A stretch of 64,000 bases of DNA, taken from Litoreibacter sp039193885 (GTDB lineage: Bacteria > Pseudomonadota > Alphaproteobacteria > Rhodobacterales > Rhodobacteraceae). A program made the position numbers and the translations under genes. The DNA is taken from the NCBI GenBank assembly GCA_039193885.1, contig JBCCWL010000001.1:310001-374000 (forward strand). The letters are read 5' to 3'. The notes beneath the pieces were generated by a model that saw nothing but the letters and a program-made list of their open reading frames with translations, was not told the origin of the DNA and did not search any database. This document shows positions 1 to 7,609 of the stretch, in pieces (the first letter of the stretch is position 1; each line of letters starts with the position of its first letter).

Positions 1-11
1 ACTTTCCTAAA

Positions 12-389
12 TCAGCTGGCCTGCCGCCGATCAAACTCCATGCGGAACTGCCTCACGTCGCCCATTTGCTCATGGGACCAGAACACGAGCGGTTTCAGCA
101 CATCTAGAAGGCTGCGCCCCAAATCGGTTAGCTCATAGGTGACGGCAACTGGTGGACCTGGTTCAACAGTTCGAGTCAGATATCCATCTCGCTGCAAGCC
201 ACGCAGGTTTTCAGTCAGAACACTTTGCGTGATGTCTCCTATAGACCGTTTGAGATCGCCAAACCGCCTCGGCTCGTCTTCCAGCGCCAGTATGATGATC
301 ATCCGCCATTTGCCCGTGACGTTGGACAGCACTGAACGGATACAGCAGTTTGATGCTTCGGCTTTGTTGGCAACTCCAATAGGTAGCAT
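12..389 (-). CDS. HxlR-family transcriptional regulator
   Basis: This is a 125-residue winged-helix regulator of the HxlR type, the usual length for the family. The helix-turn-helix core lies at about residues 20-105 and includes the family-typical stretches GKW, RRFGDLKRSI and LTENLRGLQRDGYL. Two adjacent cysteines, Cys15-Cys16, sit just ahead of the domain. Many HxlR proteins carry a cysteine there, and some sense oxidants or reactive aldehydes through it, so redox or electrophile sensing is a reasonable inference. The gene is transcribed away from two SnoaL-like genes that start about 180 bases further on, which makes them the likely targets. The family call is firm, but the signal is not known. 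Confidence 0.9.
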   Translation of the reverse strand: MLPIGVANKAEASNCCIRSVLSNVTGKWRMIIILALEDEPRRFGDLKRSIGDITQSVLTENLRGLQRDGYLTRTVEPGPPVAVTYELTDLGRSLLDVLKPLVFWSHEQMGDVRQFRMEFDRRQAS

Positions 390-569
390 CTCAGTTCCTA
401 GTATGAATCATAGACTACTTCCTAACTAGCCCAATCAATCAAGTCAATCAACGTTGTTTTATTAATCCAGTATGGTTCAAACTACTAAGTTGGTCATAGG
501 TACGTAATTGCAATGTGGTAGCTTTTCACTACTACGTATCGGCAGAATACGAATCAAAGGAACAAAACC
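390..569. promoter_or_regulatory. Divergent promoter region, HxlR / SnoaL genes
   Basis: This AT-rich 180-base gap between divergent starts must hold the promoters of both directions. I see no clean palindrome that I would call the HxlR operator. The right-hand gene has the purine-rich stretch AAAGGAAC just upstream of its ATG at 570. Confidence 0.4.
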
Positions 570-1334
570 ATGGCTATCAAAGAACTCGTTGTCGCGCTTT
601 TCACCGCAGCCTTCGTCGATCACGATCCAGAAGCTGCAAGCGCCCTCGTCACCACAGACTACATTCAACACAATCCACAGGTGGAAACCGGCGCTGACGG
701 ATTGGTCAATCTGATACCTTTCGTGGAGCAATCAGGAGTGACCGTGACAACGCATAGAGTCATTTCTGAAGCTGATCTGGTTGTGCTGCACAGTACCTTC
801 AACAATGCCCAAGCACTTGGTGCTGAGACTATTGCAGCCTTCGATGTCTTCCGTGTGGAGGACGGCAAGGTTGCAGAGCATTGGGACAACCTGCAGCCCG
901 TGCCTGACACTACGGTCTCGGGTCGCGGCATGGCCGATGGGCCAACCGAGATCACCGACCTAGACAAAACCGAGGAAAACAAGGCTCTCGTCCTTGGATT
1001 TGTGCATGATGTTCTTGGCGGTGCCGCGCCTGAGAAAGCATCAACGTATTCTGAGGTCTACATGCAGCACAATCCAAACCTCGCAGATGGCATCGACGGC
1101 CTGTTCAACGGCACCAAAGCTTGGGCTGAACAAGGCTTTGTCATTTCCAAGTTCGAGCCTCAAATCGTGGTCGCGGAAGGCAACTTTGTGTTCGTGGCAT
1201 CGGATGCCACCGTCAGCGGAAAACCCTGGGCCTTCTTTGACCTTTGGCGTGTCGAAGACGGCTTGATCGTTGAGCATTGGGACGTTGTCTCACCAACGCC
1301 AGCAGAGATGGTTCACAACAACGGCAAATTCTGA
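570..1334 (+). CDS. Duplicated SnoaL-like (NTF2-fold) protein
   Basis: The 254-residue protein is made of two SnoaL/NTF2-like domains in tandem. The motif Y-(I/M)-QHNP occurs at residues 31 and 164. The motif (F/W)RVEDG followed by EHWD occurs near residues 94 and 226, so the two halves are offset by about 132 residues. This family includes small polyketide cyclases and many uncharacterised ester- or aldehyde-processing proteins, and the conserved histidines and tryptophan usually line the cavity. There is no signal peptide, so it should be cytoplasmic. A single-domain relative follows at 1424. The HxlR regulator on the other strand probably controls both. The fold assignment is good, while the substrate is unknown. 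Confidence 0.85.
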   Translation: MAIKELVVALFTAAFVDHDPEAASALVTTDYIQHNPQVETGADGLVNLIPFVEQSGVTVTTHRVISEADLVVLHSTFNNAQALGAETIAAFDVFRVEDGKVAEHWDNLQPVPDTTVSGRGMADGPTEITDLDKTEENKALVLGFVHDVLGGAAPEKASTYSEVYMQHNPNLADGIDGLFNGTKAWAEQGFVISKFEPQIVVAEGNFVFVASDATVSGKPWAFFDLWRVEDGLIVEHWDVVSPTPAEMVHNNGKF

Positions 1335-1423
1335 CCCCGTACCGCAACGGATGGGCCTGTCAGATGGCCCGTCCCATCAATGCTCGGACTGATACACACC
1401 TTCTCCTACACGAGAGCAAGACC

Positions 1424-1918
1424 ATGATAGACAAACAAACCACGACACCGCAGATCCCCTTTGATCGGCTCAAACAGGATCACTGGACAGACCAGGAAGC
1501 CAAGAACGCGACAGTCATTGTCGATTTCTTCCAGCGGCTGATGAACGATCACGACTTTGATTATGTGGCGCGCACCTATTCAGATGGGCCATATATCCAG
1601 CACAACAGGGCCATCCCGCCCGAGATGTCTGGCGTAATCAGTTATGTGAAGACCCTGACAAAGCGCTTCCCGCACTACAGCTATGACGTCAAACGCATTA
1701 TTTCGAGCGGTGACTTTGTCGTGCTCCACAGCCATGTGACACTCAAGGCGCAGCATCGCGGAAATGATCGAAAGGGATTCATCATCACGGATACCTTCCG
1801 TCTCGAAGACGGCAAACCACGTGAGCATTGGGATGCAATGCAAGCTATTGATCTCTTCACTCGTTTCCTGATGCTTCTCACAGGCGGCACTGTTGGGAAC
1901 GACAATCCGATTTTCTGA
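1424..1918 (+). CDS. SnoaL-like (NTF2-fold) protein, single domain
   Basis: This is a 164-residue protein with one SnoaL-like domain. The motif YIQHN begins at residue 57 and EDGKPREHWD lies near residue 126, matching the motifs of the upstream double-domain protein. The open frame extends upstream to 1277 inside that gene, but ATG 1424 is the better start because the extra sequence has no family resemblance. The gene lies 89 bases after its neighbour on the same strand and is probably co-transcribed. The function is unknown; it may act on the same substrate as the upstream protein or form a mixed oligomer with it. Confidence 0.8.
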   Translation: MIDKQTTTPQIPFDRLKQDHWTDQEAKNATVIVDFFQRLMNDHDFDYVARTYSDGPYIQHNRAIPPEMSGVISYVKTLTKRFPHYSYDVKRIISSGDFVVLHSHVTLKAQHRGNDRKGFIITDTFRLEDGKPREHWDAMQAIDLFTRFLMLLTGGTVGNDNPIF

Positions 1919-2072
1919 TCGGAATCTATGAGTTAGATTACCTCCATTGTCGGTGGGCAGCAACGAAGCCTGTGAAGTTCGAACCTGCGACCCAAAGTGG
2001 TCGTTGGTGCCCATGCTCAATTGTTGCGGTGGCACACGCATTACGGACATTCGAAACTAAGGCGAGAGAGAA

Positions 2073-3107
2073 ATGAGCGTCAATCAATCACTGGATGTGA
2101 TTGCGTGCGCGTGCCAAAATCTGAAAATGGCATCGCGGATTAAAATCGTCTCGACACCCACACCTCTGACACCGGCCGTGCGACTATCCTCCGAACTGGG
2201 TATCGATCTTCATATTAAGCGCGACGATCTCGCAGGTCCCACTTTCGGAGGGAACAAAGCGCGGCAACTTGAATACTACTTTGGTGAGGCAAACCTTCGT
2301 GGTGCAGACACCATTTTGATCACCGGCGCGGTTCAATCGAACTTTGCGCGTCTTGCAGTTGCAGTCGCCAGAAGCCAAGGCATGCAGACGGTGGTTCAAC
2401 TTGAAGAGCGTTTGGCGAATACGTCCGAATCTTATAACAATTCCGGAAACGTTTTTCTTTCGCATTTGCTCGGAGCGGAGATCATAAGCTACCCAACAGG
2501 TGAGGATGAAGAAGGAGCCGACGGGGCGCTACTGGAGAAAGCTGATGAGCTTCGCGCGGTCGGACGACGGCCCTACGTTATTCATTTATCAGAGGGGCAT
2601 CCTCCGTTGGGAGCGCTCGGCTATGTCGATGCCGCACACGAAATACTGGAGCAATCCGAAGAATTTGATGTCTTCGTTGTGGCCTCTGGCAGCGGGTCCA
2701 CACATGCAGGCCTGCTAGCAGGTCTGCGGGGTGCCGGCTCCCGTGCAAAGGTCATTGGAAGTTGCGTCCGCCGGGAAGCCCCTAAACAAGGACCACGCAT
2801 CCGCCGGGTAATTGATCGTTTGGCGAAGCTTTATCCCCCTGCGGCTCACGTATCTGATGATGATATTGTAGTTTGGGATGGCGCATTAGAACCAGGCTAT
2901 GGCAGGCTCGGAAGGACCTGCCGCGATGCCATGATGGTAATGGCCAGATACGAAGGTTTGCATCTCGATCCGGTTTATACCGCAAAAAGTTTTGCGGCAG
3001 TTTTGGCGCATGTAGAAAGCGGGTTCATTCCCAAAGGCAGCCGCGTTTGTTTCGTGCATACAGGCGGATTGGCTGCGCTTTTTGCGTATCAGCAAGAATT
3101 CCCCTGA
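2073..3107 (+). CDS. PLP-dependent D-cysteine desulfhydrase / cysteate lyase-like enzyme
   Basis: This 344-residue enzyme belongs to the fold-II PLP family of ACC deaminase, D-cysteine desulfhydrase (DcyD) and L-cysteate sulfo-lyase (CuyA). The Schiff-base lysine is Lys62 in FGGNKARQL. AVQSN follows, with the serine and asparagine that contact the cofactor and carboxylate. A glycine-rich phosphate-binding segment, ASGSGSTHAG, lies in the middle, and HTGG closes the C-terminus. Members of this family release ammonia and sulfide, sulfite or 2-oxobutyrate depending on substrate. The first 17 residues are not family-like, and ATG 2127 is an alternative start, but GAGAGAG lies well placed ahead of 2073. 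The next genes encode a LysR regulator, a TAXI importer and an amino-acid oxidoreductase, pointing to use of an imported sulfur or amino acid. Confidence 0.82.
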   Translation: MSVNQSLDVIACACQNLKMASRIKIVSTPTPLTPAVRLSSELGIDLHIKRDDLAGPTFGGNKARQLEYYFGEANLRGADTILITGAVQSNFARLAVAVARSQGMQTVVQLEERLANTSESYNNSGNVFLSHLLGAEIISYPTGEDEEGADGALLEKADELRAVGRRPYVIHLSEGHPPLGALGYVDAAHEILEQSEEFDVFVVASGSGSTHAGLLAGLRGAGSRAKVIGSCVRREAPKQGPRIRRVIDRLAKLYPPAAHVSDDDIVVWDGALEPGYGRLGRTCRDAMMVMARYEGLHLDPVYTAKSFAAVLAHVESGFIPKGSRVCFVHTGGLAALFAYQQEFP

Positions 3108-4045
3108 GCTTCGAACCGGGGATTGAATCCAGCTTCCCGCAAAAGCATCATCACTTCATCCTGCCAGGCTTCCAGCAAGTTACGGGCAATGACAGAGATC
3201 GGTCGGTAGACGGGTGAAAAAATGGCATAATGATAGCGGATCGGGTTCGTCATAGGACGAATAGCAATGCCCTCAACCATCGGAGATTGCGGTGTTGCGA
3301 GGAATACCGAAAGCGGGTCCAACACCGTGCAACACTGACCGGCAGCGACAAAGTGAAGAATGGGCAGGAACGTCTGGCTTTCAATGGTTGTTCGCAACGT
3401 AAGGCCGTTTGCGGCAAACCGGTTCGCCAGGTCAATCGATTGCCGATGCGATGATGGCAAGGTTCCCATCCTTTGATCGTCAAGGTCATCGAAGCTAATC
3501 TCTGGTTTCTTGGCAAGCGGATGGCTTGCCGGAATGGCAATGGGGCAATCTGCGGTGATGACCACCGAGCGAAAGAGGTGTTCCGACATTTCGTCGTCAG
3601 AAGCATCGGCAAATCCGAAGTCAATTGACTGCGCCCTGGTCAGTTCGGCGATCTGGTTAGAGGTGCGGGCCTGGATTGAGATTGAAATGCCATCGGCTTC
3701 TTTTACGTGCGAGGCAATAAATTTCGGAAAGATCAGCGAAACCGGCCCTGGCATAGCCGCCACCCTTAGCGTGCCGGACTGACCACCCGACAGGCCGCGC
3801 ATAGTTTGCCTGACGCGGTTCATCTGAGACAGAATGGCGTCCGCCTCTGCCAGAAGATACTGTGCCTCAGGGACAGGTATCAGCTTTCTACCCCTTCTTT
3901 CAAAGAGTTGCAGTCCAAGCTGATCTTCGAGGGCCTTGATGGCCGCGCTTACAGCGGGTTGTGTTCTGCCAAGCTTTTGCGCCGCATCGGACAAAGATGC
4001 CGAGGTCATGACGGCCTGAAATGTAGTAATCTGGGTTAGATTCAT
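3089..4045 (-). CDS. LysR-family transcriptional regulator
   Basis: A 318-residue LysR regulator. The N-terminal helix-turn-helix covers about residues 3-60, with SLSDAAQKLGRTQPAVSAAI and LFERRGRKL. The substrate-binding domain fills the rest. The start is taken at MNLTQ (4045); an ATG two codons upstream and a longer frame to 4087 exist but add residues outside the family pattern. It ends 18 bases inside the 3' end of the convergent PLP enzyme gene and is divergent from the TAXI binding-protein gene, so it probably controls that transporter and perhaps the lyase. Its inducer is likely the imported compound or a product of it, which is inference from position. Confidence 0.92.
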   Translation of the reverse strand: MNLTQITTFQAVMTSASLSDAAQKLGRTQPAVSAAIKALEDQLGLQLFERRGRKLIPVPEAQYLLAEADAILSQMNRVRQTMRGLSGGQSGTLRVAAMPGPVSLIFPKFIASHVKEADGISISIQARTSNQIAELTRAQSIDFGFADASDDEMSEHLFRSVVITADCPIAIPASHPLAKKPEISFDDLDDQRMGTLPSSHRQSIDLANRFAANGLTLRTTIESQTFLPILHFVAAGQCCTVLDPLSVFLATPQSPMVEGIAIRPMTNPIRYHYAIFSPVYRPISVIARNLLEAWQDEVMMLLREAGFNPRFEAQGNSC

Positions 4046-4166
4046 AATCATATATAAACATAATTTATGAAAACGTAGAATAATCAAATTGGAATTTATT
4101 CTTTTCTCTGTCTACGCTCCCCTTACGACTCGGTTTTAGAAGTCACCTAACAGGGAGTTCAACACA
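4046..4166. promoter_or_regulatory. Probable LysR operator and divergent promoters
   Basis: This strongly AT-rich divergent region holds two inverted repeats. The first is CATAA-T-TTATG at 4059-4069. The second is AGAATAA at 4077-4083 paired with TTATTCT at 4096-4102. LysR regulators commonly bind such interrupted palindromes between their own gene and the target. The ribosome binding site CAGGGAG precedes the TAXI gene at 4167. Confidence 0.5.
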
Positions 4167-5177
4167 ATGAACAAAGTCTCGAAATTATTTGCGATTGCCG
4201 CCGCAGCTACGTTGTCTGCGGGGACGGCCTTTGCCCAGGACCCAACGTTCTTCCGGATCGGTACCGGCAGCGCAGGCGGCACCTACTTCCCAATCGGCGG
4301 CACAATCGCCAACGGTATTTCCGCGCCTCCGGGTGCTCGCGCTTGTGATCAGGGTGGTCAGTGCGGCGTACCCGGGCTGATAGCGATTGCACAGTCGACT
4401 ACAGCGTCGGTCTTCAACAATACTGCCGTACAGAACGGTGAGCTAGAGGCTGGCTTGGCGGCTGCCGACGTGACCCGCTCAATGTATATGGGGACTGGCA
4501 AGTTCGAAGGTAAGCCGATGCCCAAGCTGCGCGTCATCGCCAACCTTTTCCCGGAAGACTTGCACTTGGTCTTGCCTGAAGGGGCAAGCCTTGCGAGTAT
4601 TTCAGATCTCGAAAGCAAACGCGTGGGGATTGCGCAAGCTGGCTCCGGTACACAGGTTGCGGTCGAACAAATCCTCGCTGAATGGGGCTTGACCCGCGAC
4701 AACTACGACGAAGCGGAATTGAACAACTCACAGTCTGCAGAGCGTTTGGCCGACGGGCAGCTTGACGCCTACTTCTACGCCGCGGGTTGGCCCGTCTCTG
4801 CCATGGTACAACTGGCGACCACCAAAGGTATGGAGCTGCACAGCTTCACGGATGAAGACATGGCCAAGATCAACGAGATCATTCCGGCCTATATTCCTTC
4901 GATGATCCCTGCGGGCGCATACGAAGGTATCGACTATGACGTAAAGACACCGGCTGTGTCCGCGCTTTTGGTGGTGTCCTCCGACCTTTCGGAAGACCTG
5001 GTTTACGGTATCACAGCAGCGCTTTGGAACGGCAATACGCGCAAGCTGCTGGATAACGGCCATGCGAAAGGCAAGCAGATCACGCCCGACACTGCGCTTG
5101 ACGGCATCGCCGCGCTTGGGGTCCCTCTGCATCCGGGTGCCGAGAAGTTCTACAAAGAAGCTGGACTTCTGGAGTAG
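4167..5177 (+). CDS. TAXI-family TRAP transporter solute-binding protein
   Basis: A 336-residue periplasmic binding protein of the TAXI family. A Sec signal peptide spans residues 1-23, with cleavage expected after AFA and before QD. The mature N-terminus reads FRIGTGSAGGTYFPIGG, the hallmark of TAXI proteins, which deliver ligands to fused TRAP permeases. Known ligands of the wider family include glutamate-like and other small carboxylates; none can be assigned from sequence here. Lengths of 320-340 residues are usual. It is followed after 212 structured bases by its permease and is probably under the divergent LysR protein. Confidence 0.93.
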   Translation: MNKVSKLFAIAAAATLSAGTAFAQDPTFFRIGTGSAGGTYFPIGGTIANGISAPPGARACDQGGQCGVPGLIAIAQSTTASVFNNTAVQNGELEAGLAAADVTRSMYMGTGKFEGKPMPKLRVIANLFPEDLHLVLPEGASLASISDLESKRVGIAQAGSGTQVAVEQILAEWGLTRDNYDEAELNNSQSAERLADGQLDAYFYAAGWPVSAMVQLATTKGMELHSFTDEDMAKINEIIPAYIPSMIPAGAYEGIDYDVKTPAVSALLVVSSDLSEDLVYGITAALWNGNTRKLLDNGHAKGKQITPDTALDGIAALGVPLHPGAEKFYKEAGLLE

Positions 5178-5192
5178 TGCCTCCGTGAAACT

Positions 5193-5210
5193 GGGCGGCT
5201 CTGGCCGCCC
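5193..5210 (+). terminator. Intercistronic hairpin after the TAXI gene
   Basis: A perfect 7-bp GC stem, GGGCGGC at 5193-5199 and GCCGCCC at 5204-5210, closes a four-base TCTG loop 15 bases after the stop codon. The following GGTCATTTCT is only weakly T-rich, so this is at best a partial terminator or a 3' end stabiliser. Such elements often let the binding protein be made in excess over its permease. Confidence 0.5.
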
Positions 5211-5227
5211 GGTCATTTCTATCAGTT

Positions 5228-5313
5228 GAAGTGGCGACCTTTGGCCGCGTCTCATGAGACAAGGACGCTCGACCAGCAATTGCGTTGGCGAGGTTCCGAC
5301 GGGCCGCCACTTC
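5228..5313 (+). promoter_or_regulatory. Structured spacer between TAXI binding protein and permease
   Basis: A 9-bp inverted repeat, GAAGTGGCG at 5228-5236 and CGCCACTTC at 5305-5313, encloses a perfect 12-base palindrome, GTCTCATGAGAC, at 5249-5260. No coding sequence is convincing in this 212-base gap. It could be an mRNA structure that sets the permease level, or an operator for an internal promoter. This is seen in sequence only. Confidence 0.4.
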
Positions 5314-5389
5314 TGCTCCTCGCTAGTCATCTCCAGGCTATACTTTTTCAACGGGCAACAGGCTCAATCCTCAAAACGAAACCGAACAC

Positions 5390-7609
5390 ATGACCCAGAA
5401 TCCCGACGAACAGTCTGATATTCGCGAGTTGACCGACGAGGAACTGATCGCGATCGAAGAAAAATATGACGAGGGGGCGGCCACGCGGTCCATCACGCCC
5501 GCGTTTGGCAGGTTTCTGCGCTATGTGGCCCTGACTTTTGCCATGTACCACTACCTCACGGCGGGTTTTGCCTTGCCGACCGACTACTGGCATATGGGCT
5601 GGCATCTGAGCGGCCTCTTTATCCTCACATATTCCCTTTACCCGCTGATCAAAAACAAGACCTCGTTTGACCTTAACACCGGTGCACTGCGCCTTGGAGG
5701 CGTGCCCTATTTCGATGTGTTGCTCATCATACTGGGCGTCATGTCGGCCCTTTACGTTGGACTTGCCTGGCAAGGGATCCCTTTTCTCGGCATCGAAGAG
5801 ATGACCTTCCGAATGGGCAATCCAAATGGCTGGGATCTCCTGTTTGGTTGCATCCTGATCGTGTTGGTCCTTGATATCGCGCGCCGCACTTTGGGGTGGA
5901 TCTTGCCGCTGATCATCTGCGTGTTCATTTGCTACGCGCTTTTCGGCCAATACTTCCCCGGCCTGCTTCAACACCCGGGCGTCAAGTTTAACACCTTCGT
6001 CTCGTCGATGTATTTCCCGCAAGAAGGCATCTTCGGAGTCACGCTTTGGGTTGTTTCGACCATTGTGTTCCACTTCGTCCTGTTTGGCGTGATCGCGCAG
6101 CGCACTGGCCTTGGGCAGCTCTTCATTGACAACGCGACGATCCTTGCTGGCCGCTACACCGGTGGCCCTGCAAAAGTATCGGTCGTTTCCTCGGCCTTCT
6201 TCGGTACCATTTCGGGCTCGTCGGTTGCCAACACCGTTTCCACCGGCGCCCTAACGATCCCCAACATGAAACGCTTGGGCTACCCAGGTCACTTTGCTGG
6301 TGGCGTTGAGGCTGCGGCCTCTGCCGGAGGCCAGATCACTCCGCCAATTATGGGCGCTGCGGCTTTCATCATGGCCGAGTTCCTCGAGTTGCCCTACACC
6401 ACCATCGTCATCGCTGCGATCTTCCCGGCGCTTTTGCACTATGTCGGTGTTTTTGCCGTAGTGCACCTGATGGCCCGGCGCTTGGGCCTGAAAGGCCTTT
6501 CGAAAGATGCCCTACCGCAGCTTCGCGCGGTGTGGGGTGATGGGTGGGCCAATATCGTCCCTTTGGTTGGGCTTCTGGTTGTGCTGTTCTCAGGCTACAC
6601 GCCATACATGTCCGCCTTCTGCGGCATCTCGTTGGCGCTTATCGCGGGCATGAGCCGGATAAGGGAACCGTTGACGCTTGTTTATTCGGCAGCCTTCATT
6701 GCCTTTGTTATATGGAAGTATCAGGGGGCGGGCTTCGATCTGAACATGTCTGCTATCCTGATTGTAGGTGCGGTGCTGGCAACGCTTAACCCGCAACGCC
6801 GCACCAAGATCAACGAAATGGCCGACACTTTCGAAACCGGCGTCAAATACGCGCTCGCCGTTGGTGCCGCTTCTGCGGCGGTTGGCATTGTGATCGGCGT
6901 CATCAACACGACAGGCGTAGGTTTCCGCATCGGTTTCATGGTAACGCAAGCCGCATCAAATCTGGGCAATGATCTGATCTGGATGTTCCAGTTCGGCACC
7001 TATCAGCTCTTCAGTGTCGAGGACCTGACGCTGTTCATCAGCCTCGTCTTCATCGCGCTCGCCTGTATTCTGATGGGCGCGGGCGTGCCAACTACGGCGC
7101 TTTACATCATGCTGGTCTCGGTGGCCCAACCAGCCCTCGCCCAGCTTGGCATTCCACCAATCGCAAGCCACATGTTCGTGCTTTACTACGGCGTTGTGGC
7201 CGAAATCACGCCACCGGTCTGCACCTCGGCTTACGCCGCAGCCGCTATCGCGAATTCCAACCCATTCCGAACTGGGATCAGCGCCTTTACGCTGGGCCTG
7301 GGTAAGGTGGTGGCCCCGATGGCCTTTGTCTATGCTCCGGTCTTGCTGATTGTCTCCTCTACCGGTTTCGATCTTTGGGAATTCAGCTACACCGCCGCCA
7401 GTTGCATCGCGGGCGTAATCGCGCTTTCGGCGGCAGTTGTCGGGTATTGGCTGGCCCCGATGGGAACCTTGTTCCGCATCCTGATGGCCATCGCCGGTTT
7501 GGTGTTCATTGCGCCGTCACTTCAGGCCGACCTGGTCGCCTTGATCATCGCGGCACCCGCGATCATCAGCCAGATCATTCAACGCCGAAACGTCGATGTC
7601 ACCGCTTGA
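5390..7609 (+). CDS. TRAP transporter fused permease (4TM/12TM)
   Basis: A 739-residue inner-membrane protein in which the small (DctQ-like) and large (DctM-like) TRAP subunits are joined, the form that pairs with TAXI binding proteins. An acidic cytoplasmic tail of about 40 residues precedes the first membrane helix. The large domain contains the conserved stretch GTISGSSVANTVSTGALTIP and a repeat-like second half with GAGVPTTALYIM, both typical of TRAP large subunits. Transport is driven by a sodium or proton gradient. The final 14 bases overlap the start of the flavoprotein gene, implying translational coupling and a shared substrate or pathway. Confidence 0.95.
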   Translation: MTQNPDEQSDIRELTDEELIAIEEKYDEGAATRSITPAFGRFLRYVALTFAMYHYLTAGFALPTDYWHMGWHLSGLFILTYSLYPLIKNKTSFDLNTGALRLGGVPYFDVLLIILGVMSALYVGLAWQGIPFLGIEEMTFRMGNPNGWDLLFGCILIVLVLDIARRTLGWILPLIICVFICYALFGQYFPGLLQHPGVKFNTFVSSMYFPQEGIFGVTLWVVSTIVFHFVLFGVIAQRTGLGQLFIDNATILAGRYTGGPAKVSVVSSAFFGTISGSSVANTVSTGALTIPNMKRLGYPGHFAGGVEAAASAGGQITPPIMGAAAFIMAEFLELPYTTIVIAAIFPALLHYVGVFAVVHLMARRLGLKGLSKDALPQLRAVWGDGWANIVPLVGLLVVLFSGYTPYMSAFCGISLALIAGMSRIREPLTLVYSAAFIAFVIWKYQGAGFDLNMSAILIVGAVLATLNPQRRTKINEMADTFETGVKYALAVGAASAAVGIVIGVINTTGVGFRIGFMVTQAASNLGNDLIWMFQFGTYQLFSVEDLTLFISLVFIALACILMGAGVPTTALYIMLVSVAQPALAQLGIPPIASHMFVLYYGVVAEITPPVCTSAYAAAAIANSNPFRTGISAFTLGLGKVVAPMAFVYAPVLLIVSSTGFDLWEFSYTAASCIAGVIALSAAVVGYWLAPMGTLFRILMAIAGLVFIAPSLQADLVALIIAAPAIISQIIQRRNVDVTA

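Noticed and set aside
4728..5351. 207-residue open frame on the minus strand
   Set aside because: Antisense to the TAXI gene; it also spans the structured spacer.
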